Source: Planctomycetaceae bacterium
GTDB taxonomy: Bacteria; Planctomycetota; Planctomycetia; Pirellulales; Pirellulaceae
NCBI GenBank assembly: GCA_018658605.1
Contig: JABHUV010000217.1
Location: forward strand, 1 to 11,026
Direction: 5' to 3'
Length of the DNA: 11,026 bases
In this document: positions 1-7,296 of the stretch, in pieces
Numbering within the stretch: the first letter of the stretch is position 1
Layout: every line of letters starts with the position of its first letter
Program-made: the position numbers and the translations under genes
The notes under the pieces: model-generated
What the model was told of the DNA's origin: nothing
The model's input: only the letters and a program-made list of their open reading frames with translations
Databases searched by the model: none

Positions 1-1050
1 GGCATCACCTTGAGAACGTAACGTCTGGCCCGTTTTGCTAACGGTTTCCTTTAATGCAGCGCTAAATGCTTCGGTGTCGTATGTAGCATTGGGACCCTCA
101 TCCCATTTTACGTTTAATGCATCCCTGCCCTGCCTGGCAGCCCAAGTGCCAGTGGCAACCACAGCGACTCCCCCAAGTTGTTGAAACAGGGGGGCGCCCT
201 GAAATTTTGGCAATTCGATTACGTCTATCACCCCGGGTATCTTTTTGGCAGCCCCGGCGTCATAAGAAGAAGCCACTCCACCAACGACCGGGCACCGTGC
301 GATAACTGCATAGACTTGCCCCTCGATACGTGCATCAATCCCGAAGACGGCCTTACCCGTCAGGATGTCATCGAGATCCGCGATTGGAAAACTTTTTCCA
401 ATGAACTGAAATTCGTCGGACGACTTAAACTGTAGTGTCTCCGGTTTGGGTGCTGTAAGTTTTATTGCCGCGGCAACTAGCTTGCCAAAACCAATTGATT
501 TCTTGGTTCCCTTTAATACGACTTGATTGTTTTTGGCTGAACAGCGATCAGCATCCACGCCCCATTGCTGGGCGGCGGCATGTTGCAGCATTGTTCGTGC
601 CGTCGCTCCCGCAATTCGCATGGTCTTATAAAAGAAGCGAATACTATTGGAGCCGTCAGTGTTTTGGTCTCCGAGGCGTCTGTCGCCTTTAGCCTGACGG
701 ATGACGACTTTATCCCAGTCAGCACCCAGTTCATCGGCGAGTACGCGTGGCAACGCTGTACGAATACCCGTTCCCATTTCTGAACGGTGAGCAAGAATCT
801 GGACGGTTCCGTCCGGTTCGACGGCGACAAACAGACTGGGCGATAGATTGGCATCCGTGGCCAGGTCGTCAGATGCGGCGACAGTCGTGGTTCCGTCGGT
901 TGCGGTAAGGATAACAAGTGAACCGGCGGCGATTCCCTTGAGGAAATCACGCCGACCAATGCTTGATCCCAACGAAGATTTGACCTCGGTTTCCACGCGT
1001 GATTTGTCAATAAGTTGCCGTAAGGTTAGGTGTTGCTGGGAGTTAATCAT
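1..1050 (-). CDS. Molybdopterin-binding large subunit of a xanthine dehydrogenase-family / isoquinoline 1-oxidoreductase beta-like hydroxylase (3' end outside window)
   Basis: Reading the minus strand from the ATG at 1050-1048 gives 350 codons without a stop to base 1, so the gene continues beyond the window. Related large subunits are usually about 700-780 residues, so roughly half is visible. A Tat signal is clear at residues 32-38 (GRRDFLK) followed by a hydrophobic stretch to about residue 50; the 31-residue lead before it is long. After it come family-typical segments: 89-108 (RSEMGTGIRTALPRVLADEL), and 128-155 (begins DQNTDGSNS and runs into the RIAGATAR helix). From about residue 225 the aldehyde oxidase/xanthine dehydrogenase a/b hammerhead-like region begins (TGKAVFGID at 231-239). 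The catalytic Glu expected near the C-terminus is outside. The subunit should hold the molybdenum cofactor and hydroxylate an aldehyde or N-heterocycle in the periplasm. It overlaps the [2Fe-2S] subunit gene by ATGA, with a strong AGGAG site, implying coupled translation. The family is certain; the substrate is not. Confidence 0.93.
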   Translation of the reverse strand, partial: MINSQQHLTLRQLIDKSRVETEVKSSLGSSIGRRDFLKGIAAGSLVILTATDGTTTVAASDDLATDANLSPSLFVAVEPDGTVQILAHRSEMGTGIRTALPRVLADELGADWDKVVIRQAKGDRRLGDQNTDGSNSIRFFYKTMRIAGATARTMLQHAAAQQWGVDADRCSAKNNQVVLKGTKKSIGFGKLVAAAIKLTAPKPETLQFKSSDEFQFIGKSFPIADLDDILTGKAVFGIDARIEGQVYAVIARCPVVGGVASSYDAGAAKKIPGVIDVIELPKFQGAPLFQQLGGVAVVATGTWAARQGRDALNVKWDEGPNATYDTEAFSAALKETVSKTGQTLRSQGDA

Positions 1051-1505
1051 TTTTGCATCTCCTGAGCCGCAGTTTTCACGGCTTCACGAATACGGTTATA
1101 AGTTCCGCAGCGACAGATGTTCCACATGCCTTCATTGATCTCTTTCTCGGAAGGATCCGGATTGTCTTTGAGCATCGCCGCACACGTCATCATTTGACCG
1201 ACCTGACAATAACCGCACTGGGGAACGTTATGTTCGCGCCAAGCGTCCTGAACGGGGTGATTCCCGTTAGCCGATAGTCCTTCGATCGTGACGACCTTGG
1301 CATCGCCTACATCGCCTAGCGAGGTAACGCAGGATTGCACTGCCTCGCCATCGACGTGGATCGTGCAGGCGCCGCATTCGGAGACTCCACAGCCATATTT
1401 AGTTCCAGTTAAACCTAGATGATCCCGGAGGACCCACAGCAATGGTGTGTCGATAGGTACGTCGGTAACGTCCAGATCTTTACCATTCACGTTGAGCGTA
1501 GCCAT
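1047..1505 (-). CDS. (2Fe-2S)-binding small subunit of a molybdenum hydroxylase (isoquinoline 1-oxidoreductase alpha-like)
   Basis: The 152-residue product has the two-cluster layout of small subunits of the xanthine oxidase family, which pass electrons from the molybdenum centre. The N-terminal plant-ferredoxin-type domain has ligands C39, C44, C47 and C59 (CGVSECGAC, then SC). The helical second domain has C97 and C100 (QCGYC) and C131 and C133 (CRC). The length is normal for the family and no ligand is missing. I choose the ATG at 1505, where MATLNVNGK matches the usual first beta-strand; a TTG at 1541 in the same frame would add 12 atypical residues. An AAGG lies 11 bases upstream of the ATG. 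There is no signal peptide, so it is probably exported folded with the Tat-signal-bearing partner encoded next. It is 123 bases downstream of DUF1501 B and overlaps the large subunit gene by 4 bases. No FAD (CoxM-type) subunit gene is adjacent in the window. Confidence 0.95.
   Translation of the reverse strand: MATLNVNGKDLDVTDVPIDTPLLWVLRDHLGLTGTKYGCGVSECGACTIHVDGEAVQSCVTSLGDVGDAKVVTIEGLSANGNHPVQDAWREHNVPQCGYCQVGQMMTCAAMLKDNPDPSEKEINEGMWNICRCGTYNRIREAVKTAAQEMQK
1059..1063 (-). promoter_or_regulatory. Shine-Dalgarno site of the molybdopterin subunit gene
   Basis: AGGAG on the minus strand lies 8 bases before the ATG at 1050, inside the last codons of the [2Fe-2S] subunit gene. It supports this start and tight translational coupling of the two subunits. 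Confidence 0.7.
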
Positions 1506-1628
1506 AACGTCGGTAGCCTTATATAAAGTTAGATACGACAAGCCTTCAGTATAAATATTTCCTAACGGACGTTGCCAGTCTGTTAACAGTTTCGTTGGAT
1601 AAAAGAGCCTGACTCATTATCCGATAGC

Positions 1629-3068
1629 CTAAAGCAATTCGTGAATGGGTGACCCGTGATAAACTTGGTTAGGGCGATTCAATTTGTCATGCCAGGCAAC
1701 GGTTTTTGGCAGCCCAAGTGCGGAATAAATAGTTGCCGCCATATTTTCCGGTGTATGGGGATCGGCAGCTGGGAATCCACCTTGTCTGTCGGAGGCACCG
1801 ACAACGCTCCCGCCGCGGATGCCACCCCCAGCAAAAAAGACACTCTGAACAGCACCCCAGTGATCACGACCCGGTTTGCCGCTTTTAGCGCCGTCAAAAG
1901 TAAAGACGCGTGGAGTTCGGCCAAACTCTCCGGCCATGACGATTAAAGTTTCATCCAACATCCCGCGGTCCTGCAGATCATCTAGAAGAGCGGATACGGC
2001 GCGGTCGGTCGGAGGTAACAGAAAATCCTTTAGATTGGTAAACGCATTTTCATGAGTGTCCCACGACTCATCATTTCCTAGATTGACTTGAACCATTCGC
2101 ACGCCAGCTTCGACAAGTTGCCGAGCCATCAGTAGAGACCAGCCGAATGTGTTTTTACCATACTTTTCCTGTAATTTGTCGTCTGCGGAATGAACATTCA
2201 GCGCCTGGTGGACGCCGCTGCCGGTTAACAGAGACGCTGCTTCACCGCGAAAACGATTAAACTGGCCAACTTGAGCAGTCTGATCCAGATGGCGTCGCTG
2301 CTCGTCCAAGCCATTTAACAACGCCAAACGAGATTTGAATCGATCTTTTAACATCCCTTGATGGAGCTCTAGGCGAGGAGCTTCGAATATATAGTCCGGA
2401 GGGTTGTTTGCGCCCTCCCAACGCTGAAAACCATATTCGGGAAACGCGCCATGGATATATTTGCTAGTTTTGAATTGGCTTGCTTCGATAAACCAAGGAT
2501 CGTGGTCGGCGCCCATCGTGCCCCCAAACTGACCCGGAATCGTTCGGCCTGTCACGTGAACCAGTTTTTCCGGAAGGACAGCAGCCGGCGGTAAATTATT
2601 GCGCCGTGGAAGTAGATTACTAACCATCGATGCAATACAGGGATGGTCGGTAGGGTTGGGTCGACTGCCACTGAATCCGCGTGGTAATTCACTGCGCCCG
2701 GTCAGCATGACATGGTGACCTTCAGAATGTTCGTTATAGGGATGGGTCAGTGACCGGAGGATCGCCCAGTCGTTACTTCGCTGGGCTAACAACGGAAGAT
2801 GTTCGGAAACTAGCACACCCGGTGTTTGGGTTTGGATCGGTTTAAATTCTCCACGAACGTCCTCTGGAGCATCCGGCTTCGGGTCAAAACTTTCATGCTG
2901 TGCCAATCCGCCGGAGAGAAAAATATAGATAACGGATTTAGCTGTGGGGGGATCCACATCTTCGGATGCCATCGCCACCAGCGGGTCCAAGTGGTTCATC
3001 CCCAGTCCCAACAGACCGACAGATCCAGCTTGAATGGCAACTCGACGATTGACTTGAGGATGATACAT
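1629..3068 (-). CDS. DUF1501 domain-containing protein (copy B), Tat-like N-terminus
   Basis: This 479-residue protein belongs to the DUF1501 family, abundant in Planctomycetes, of unproven function, and placed in the alkaline phosphatase fold group. An arginine pair (NRRVAIQAG, residues 7-15) precedes a short hydrophobic stretch, a weaker Tat-like signal than in copy A. Family landmarks in order are GGLAQHESFD (53-62), the His-rich EHSEGHHVMLTG (113-124), SWDTH (335-339), GEFGRTPR (380-387) and GRDHWG (400-405), followed by the FAGGGIRGG loop. These acidic and His residues are in the positions expected for a metal site, an inference from the fold. GGA lies 6 bases before the ATG at 3068. The gene is set off from the sulfatase by 141 bases and from the [2Fe-2S] gene by 123 bases, so it could be separately transcribed. 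It is clearly diverged from copy A, with extra sequence around residues 155-230. Confidence 0.93.
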   Translation of the reverse strand: MYHPQVNRRVAIQAGSVGLLGLGMNHLDPLVAMASEDVDPPTAKSVIYIFLSGGLAQHESFDPKPDAPEDVRGEFKPIQTQTPGVLVSEHLPLLAQRSNDWAILRSLTHPYNEHSEGHHVMLTGRSELPRGFSGSRPNPTDHPCIASMVSNLLPRRNNLPPAAVLPEKLVHVTGRTIPGQFGGTMGADHDPWFIEASQFKTSKYIHGAFPEYGFQRWEGANNPPDYIFEAPRLELHQGMLKDRFKSRLALLNGLDEQRRHLDQTAQVGQFNRFRGEAASLLTGSGVHQALNVHSADDKLQEKYGKNTFGWSLLMARQLVEAGVRMVQVNLGNDESWDTHENAFTNLKDFLLPPTDRAVSALLDDLQDRGMLDETLIVMAGEFGRTPRVFTFDGAKSGKPGRDHWGAVQSVFFAGGGIRGGSVVGASDRQGGFPAADPHTPENMAATIYSALGLPKTVAWHDKLNRPNQVYHGSPIHELL

Positions 3069-3209
3069 GACATTTCCAAACGTGCAACAGACTATTTGCA
3101 GTTTAAACTATCTGTCCTCCTAAGAGCAACTAAATGTTGGAAGTGTTGCCACGTTTTAATTCATGTGGTCGCCGGCTAGTGGGGCGATCCGCTGGTCTCG
3201 CGCACCCCT

Positions 3210-4814
3210 TCACGGTCTCTGATTAACCTTCCAGTTTTCGTTCCGTCTCAGACCGTAGTAGGGATAGTAGTCCCAAGGTGTGTCTAGCCCGAGTGCTCTT
3301 GGATCCTTGGTGTCGACTAGCCGCTGCTGCAGTTGAGCACTAAGCCGTTTCTTGATCGTAGCAAACTTGGGACTTCCCGCTAAATTAACCAACTGGCTAG
3401 GGTCATTCTTGATGGAATACAGTTCCTCAGCGGGACGCTTGGCAAAAGCTAGGTCGTAGAATCGGGTGAAGCCAATTTTGTCCTTGTTGTCCATCAGCAA
3501 CTGCTTAGTCGGTGAAGAATCTACCTCCCCAAAAGGGATGTACCGAGCGCAGAATTTGCGATCGGGATTCCCCGCCGGCCAACGATCCGGCTTGAAATTC
3601 CTGATGTACAGGTATTCTTGGGTACGCATGGCGCGACAGGGATAGCCTTTGCCCCCCTCGCGACAGCCGTCATGACGTTCCATGGCTATATAGGCAGCAG
3701 AGTTCTGCAGAACAAGTCGTTGATTTGGCTGTCGCTTGTTGTTAAACACGTCGTTTAGTTGAGCGGCCGTCATCATCTTAGGCACTGGCAGACCGGCGGC
3801 GACGAGGAAAGTGGGCGCCAAGTCGCTCAGGTTTACTAGGCCTTCATGGACGCGACCGGGAGCGGTGATGCCGCTGGGCCAGCGAATCGCCAGCGGCACA
3901 TGTGCCCCTGCATCATAGAGACTGGCTTTAGCGCGGGGGAAAGGCATGCCGTGATCGCTGGTGATCACGACGATGGTGTTGTCCAGTTGACCGGCTTTTT
4001 CCAGAGACGCGATGGCACGCGCAACCATCTTATCGAAATGTTCGATTTCCATGAAATAATCTAGGAGGTCATTTCGCACAACCTGATGGTCAGGAAAGAT
4101 GGGCGGTACGATTACCTTGGCGGGATCCTTGCCCGTCCGTTGGCCTGCGCCTTTGTCGAAACCGCGATGCGGCTCGTGCGTCCCCAGCCAAAAACAGAAA
4201 GGCTGATCCTGGGAAACTTCCACAAGGAAGTCATCAAAGTTGGCTGCATAATCCTTATTGGCCATCCCTTTAAAGGGAGGTATCAGCTTGTGGTTATTGA
4301 ATTCCACACCAGCAGGATTGGTCGTTCGACCTCCCGGTTCAAGTCGTCCGGGGCTCCATCCTTTACCGGTAAACCCAACGGCGTAACCCGCATCCCGCAG
4401 CAGTTCCGTGTAGGTGGTGAATTTAGCAGGTAAGGTGCTGTGGATGTTCGCTGCTTCCTCCAGTCGCCATATATGTTGTCCGGTCAAAATCGCGCTCCGC
4501 GAGGGCCCGCATGTGGGAGCATCGCAGAACGCGGCGGTAAAGCGTATGCCTTCACGGGCTATACGGTCAAAAGCAGGTGTCTGGATCTGCGGTTCACCGT
4601 TAGCGCCGGTGTGCGCGTAACTTTGATCGTCTGAAATACAGAACAAGATGTTGGGCCGTTTTGCCACTGGAGCTAACACAAACGCTACGACTGAATAATC
4701 GTTGCGCTGGTCAACGATTGCCGGATCCGTGTCGGTTTCAGTTCTGTTGCTATCGGGGTGCGAGACCGCGCCCATGGTTAGGACTAGCAGCAGGCAGACA
4801 GTTATTTGTTTCAT
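3210..4814 (-). CDS. Exported type I (formylglycine-dependent) sulfatase, N-sulfoglucosamine sulfohydrolase-like
   Basis: The 534-residue protein is a type I sulfatase, which hydrolyses sulfate esters or sulfamates with a formylglycine made from cysteine. The modification motif is CGPSR at 102-106. Predicted metal ligands are D62 and D63 (ISDDQS) with D287 and H288 (TSDHG). K151 (TGKG), H213 (GTHEPH) and K295 fall where sulfatases keep substrate-contacting residues. The opening PNILFCISDDQS and the TCGPSRSAILTGQ region resemble heparan N-sulfatase-type enzymes, but the substrate cannot be settled from sequence alone. Residues 1-19 are a Sec signal peptide, so it acts in the periplasm or outside. 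About 30 residues (20-52) of unassigned, Asp/Thr-rich then hydrophobic sequence separate signal and catalytic domain. The ATG at 4814 is chosen for the signal peptide; the upstream ribosome site is weak. It follows the PPC gene by 66 bases. Activity would need a formylglycine-generating enzyme encoded elsewhere. Confidence 0.95.
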   Translation of the reverse strand: MKQITVCLLLVLTMGAVSHPDSNRTETDTDPAIVDQRNDYSVVAFVLAPVAKRPNILFCISDDQSYAHTGANGEPQIQTPAFDRIAREGIRFTAAFCDAPTCGPSRSAILTGQHIWRLEEAANIHSTLPAKFTTYTELLRDAGYAVGFTGKGWSPGRLEPGGRTTNPAGVEFNNHKLIPPFKGMANKDYAANFDDFLVEVSQDQPFCFWLGTHEPHRGFDKGAGQRTGKDPAKVIVPPIFPDHQVVRNDLLDYFMEIEHFDKMVARAIASLEKAGQLDNTIVVITSDHGMPFPRAKASLYDAGAHVPLAIRWPSGITAPGRVHEGLVNLSDLAPTFLVAAGLPVPKMMTAAQLNDVFNNKRQPNQRLVLQNSAAYIAMERHDGCREGGKGYPCRAMRTQEYLYIRNFKPDRWPAGNPDRKFCARYIPFGEVDSSPTKQLLMDNKDKIGFTRFYDLAFAKRPAEELYSIKNDPSQLVNLAGSPKFATIKKRLSAQLQQRLVDTKDPRALGLDTPWDYYPYYGLRRNENWKVNQRP

Positions 4815-4850
4815 GGTAATCTTTGGCTAAAACTTCGCGGTGTTTATGGC

Positions 4851-4872
4851 GGCTCATGGCTTCCGATGAACC
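4851..4872 (-). other. Small hairpin between the PPC gene and the sulfatase gene
   Basis: On the minus strand GGTTCAT and ATGAGCC can pair over 7 positions (one G-U) around an 8-base loop, starting 8 bases after the stop of the PPC gene. No T-run follows, so it is not a standard intrinsic terminator. It might protect a processed 3' end or be chance. Confidence 0.25.
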
Positions 4873-4880
4873 GATAATAA

Positions 4881-7268
4881 TTACGGAACAATTTCGATGT
4901 GATCCTCCGCGATGTGTATTGCATTACCGTCGCGCAGAGTTGCCCGAACTGTAATGGGCATATTCCAAACCATGTCCGAAACGTTTTTGAATTTCAACTC
5001 CAAAACCCCTTTCGTTTCCGCGGGAGGCAAGGTAATTGATTCAGCATTAATCCCGTGTAAGTGATTGGGTAACACCAGTTGGATCACTGCCTTGCCGCTC
5101 AATGTTCCTCTATTGAGTCGGACGGGTACGTGTAAAGAACCGTTGTCTTGGACACTTGCCGTTTGAACTTCCGCATCGACAAACATTAGCCGCGGGGCCA
5201 CCAGGCAGACGATTTGATCAGCCTGTTCCTGAGATGAGTAACTCACGGTATGGCGACTGCCGTCATGATCTGTTACCTCAGCAACCCCCATTACACAGCT
5301 TCTGCAAGTTCTCCCCACTTGCATCCACGGAGGTAACTGGATCTGAAACACAAATTCAGTATCTTTCGGGGGCACCACTAATAGGCGTCCCGTGACGCCC
5401 TGCAAGTGCCGAGCTTGGGTGTCGGCCAACATGATTTTAAGCGGCCCTTTAAATTCACCTCTATCAATGAAAAACTTTCTCGTATAGCTCGATCCACGGT
5501 TCGCATATTCGGAATTATAGATACCCCATACCTTAAACGGTGTGGGTAGACCGACTGCAAGTGTCAGAGTGTCAAAAACCGTTTCGGTATCGCCCGTTGG
5601 CTTCCAAATGGCGACTACAGGCGTGTTCGCTTGAGTATTTGGTTCGACCTCCACAGCTGCGGTTCCGATCACCTTCAGTGCGACTCGTTGTATAATCGCT
5701 TGGTCATCACACTTAAGTGTCAAATCCACCTCCGACTTGTCCTTGGCTATTTTTAGTCCTTCGGCGGTGACGCCCTTGGGTAATCCCTCTACCGTAAGAT
5801 CGATAGCTTCCTTGAATTCACCCCGTCGATCGGCCTTGATTTTCAACTTCACTATTTGCTCGCGCAGGATCGTCAGACTGTTCCCTGGCATTGAAAGAGT
5901 AAAGGAAGGGGCGTGTTTGACCGGAACATCCACAACTAGCCGATAAGCGTAGTTTTTACCACTGCGACCACCAACGGTATCGGCCACCGTGACGTAGTAA
6001 TCACCATCTTCCTTAAAGGACATCAGCAAAGAGGAATCCGTATTTCCATTAGTAATATCATCATGTTGTTTAAGTAAATTGCCATCCTTGTCATAAATGG
6101 CGATTATCGAATCCAATCGTGAACCAAGTCTTGCCGCACGCAGGTCAAAGAGCAGATTGTCTCCTTGGCTGGCGGAAAACCACCATTTGTCAACTTCATC
6201 TGCTTGCAAGATCCGACCATTAAAAACTGCGGGCGTTGCAAGGACGCCTTTAGCCGCCTCTGTGTTCTCGATAAATTCCCTGAGATGACTGATCTCAAAG
6301 CTCAGCGACCCTGCATGGTAATCGTGAAAAACAAACGGGTGCTTATAATTCCCGCTGCTCGTATGTGGACTTCCGTCGCCGTGTAGGTGCTGTGGTAGTT
6401 TTATTGAAATGGCGTCGTCGGGAACATTCTGCCCTAGCAGTTCCGGTTTAATGGTCGTACCCGCTTGGCCACCAAGTGGAAATGCATGGTCGATCAGCGT
6501 TTGATCGGTAATAGTAAGGCGATAAACATAATTCTGCAAACCACCAAACTTAATGTCATGAATTCGAACTTGGTGAACTCCTGACTGATTCGCGACAAAC
6601 CTTATCCGCGAGTCGTTGCCATAGAAATCTATGTTCTCGGCATGTTGTCGTCCGTTCGGATCACGAATTTCTAGTCTTGAATCCAGCGGTAGTCCCAGTC
6701 GTGCTGACATAACTTCACACGTATAAGACTGTCCGGCTACCGCTTGAAATTGCCACACATCTACGTCTTCGCGAGGGAAAATACGACCGTTAATTGTAAG
6801 CGGCACTTGCACGTCGACCGGAATTGGATCGCCGTCGAATTCATATTCTACGATTTCTGGCAAATCCCCAACTACAAATTTCATAACGGGGGTGATTCCT
6901 TGGCTTGTCGAGACCCGCCAATAGTGAAATCCCAACGGCGCATCTTGTTCAACGGTCAATGTGCCACACGTGTCCTTAGGATAATCCTCTTTTGCCTGAG
7001 ACGCGGGCATAGGGATCACAGGGCCTTCAAACCAATCCGTTTTTTGCAGTGACGTGATTTGAGCTGGTCCTTTAACTCCGACTCCCAACATCTCAAAATC
7101 AGCCTCGGCAAATAGGTAATAACCTCCGACACGAAAATCTATGGTACTTCCTCGTTGCCCACCTGCTGGAAAGATATACGCCACACCTGGTGGTTCGGCC
7201 AGCAGCGTTGTTTCCACGGCAACACCAACTACCAGCATTATTACAGTTAGTGATCGTAAGCTGAGCAT
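4881..7268 (-). CDS. Exported protein with two PPC (pre-peptidase C-terminal) modules, no protease domain
   Basis: The 795-residue product starts with a Sec signal peptide (about residues 1-24) and is mostly beta-sandwich in character. Two like modules follow each other. Module 1 begins with FPAGGQRGST (33-42) and has a PPC domain at about 152-254. Module 2 begins with FPLGGQAGTT (263-272) and has a PPC domain at about 343-447. The paired signatures ARLGLPLDSRLEI (189-201) and ARLGSRLDSIIAI (379-391) show internal duplication. Residues 450-550 look like an Ig/NPCBM-associated-type beta domain (TVEGLPKGV, 492-500). The rest (550-795) is unassigned and contains CRSC at 655-658. PPC domains commonly accompany secreted peptidases, but no catalytic domain is visible, so a binding or scaffold role on the cell surface is inferred. 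It starts 28 bases after the DUF1501 A stop. The ATG at 7268 is supported by the signal peptide; the ribosome site is weak. Confidence 0.88.
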   Translation of the reverse strand: MLSLRSLTVIMLVVGVAVETTLLAEPPGVAYIFPAGGQRGSTIDFRVGGYYLFAEADFEMLGVGVKGPAQITSLQKTDWFEGPVIPMPASQAKEDYPKDTCGTLTVEQDAPLGFHYWRVSTSQGITPVMKFVVGDLPEIVEYEFDGDPIPVDVQVPLTINGRIFPREDVDVWQFQAVAGQSYTCEVMSARLGLPLDSRLEIRDPNGRQHAENIDFYGNDSRIRFVANQSGVHQVRIHDIKFGGLQNYVYRLTITDQTLIDHAFPLGGQAGTTIKPELLGQNVPDDAISIKLPQHLHGDGSPHTSSGNYKHPFVFHDYHAGSLSFEISHLREFIENTEAAKGVLATPAVFNGRILQADEVDKWWFSASQGDNLLFDLRAARLGSRLDSIIAIYDKDGNLLKQHDDITNGNTDSSLLMSFKEDGDYYVTVADTVGGRSGKNYAYRLVVDVPVKHAPSFTLSMPGNSLTILREQIVKLKIKADRRGEFKEAIDLTVEGLPKGVTAEGLKIAKDKSEVDLTLKCDDQAIIQRVALKVIGTAAVEVEPNTQANTPVVAIWKPTGDTETVFDTLTLAVGLPTPFKVWGIYNSEYANRGSSYTRKFFIDRGEFKGPLKIMLADTQARHLQGVTGRLLVVPPKDTEFVFQIQLPPWMQVGRTCRSCVMGVAEVTDHDGSRHTVSYSSQEQADQIVCLVAPRLMFVDAEVQTASVQDNGSLHVPVRLNRGTLSGKAVIQLVLPNHLHGINAESITLPPAETKGVLELKFKNVSDMVWNMPITVRATLRDGNAIHIAEDHIEIVP

Positions 7269-7296
7269 TGCTTCAGTTTCATTTTTGGGTAGAGGG

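Noticed and set aside
513..1010. 165-codon minus-strand ORF
   Set aside because: It lies in a different frame inside the molybdopterin subunit gene; its translation is low-complexity and Pro/Arg/Ser-rich with no family motif, while the overlapping frame is unmistakable.
1506..1541. TTG start at 1541 for the [2Fe-2S] subunit
   Set aside because: The 12 added residues do not match the family, whose first beta-strand begins right after the ATG at 1505.
1548..1578. Possible promoter for the Mo hydroxylase pair (TATACT at 1553-1548 on the minus strand)
   Set aside because: The -10-like hexamer is good but the best -35-like sequence (CTGGCA) needs a 19-base spacer and matches only 4 of 6; not enough to call.
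1599..1620. Imperfect inverted repeat ending in CTCTTTTAT after DUF1501 B, a possible terminator
   Set aside because: The stem is AT-rich with an internal mismatch and a bulge, and the T-run is part of the stem; unlikely to terminate reliably.
2826..3179. 117-codon plus-strand ORF spanning the DUF1501 B start and the spacer
   Set aside because: It is antisense to the DUF1501 B N-terminus, with no ribosome site and no recognisable domain.
3179..3206. GGGGTG...CGCCCC inverted repeat just after the sulfatase stop
   Set aside because: Only a 6-pair stem with a wobble, a 16-base loop and no following T-run.
4086..4433. 115-codon plus-strand ORF
   Set aside because: Antisense shadow of the sulfatase gene; no motif and no gene context on the plus strand.
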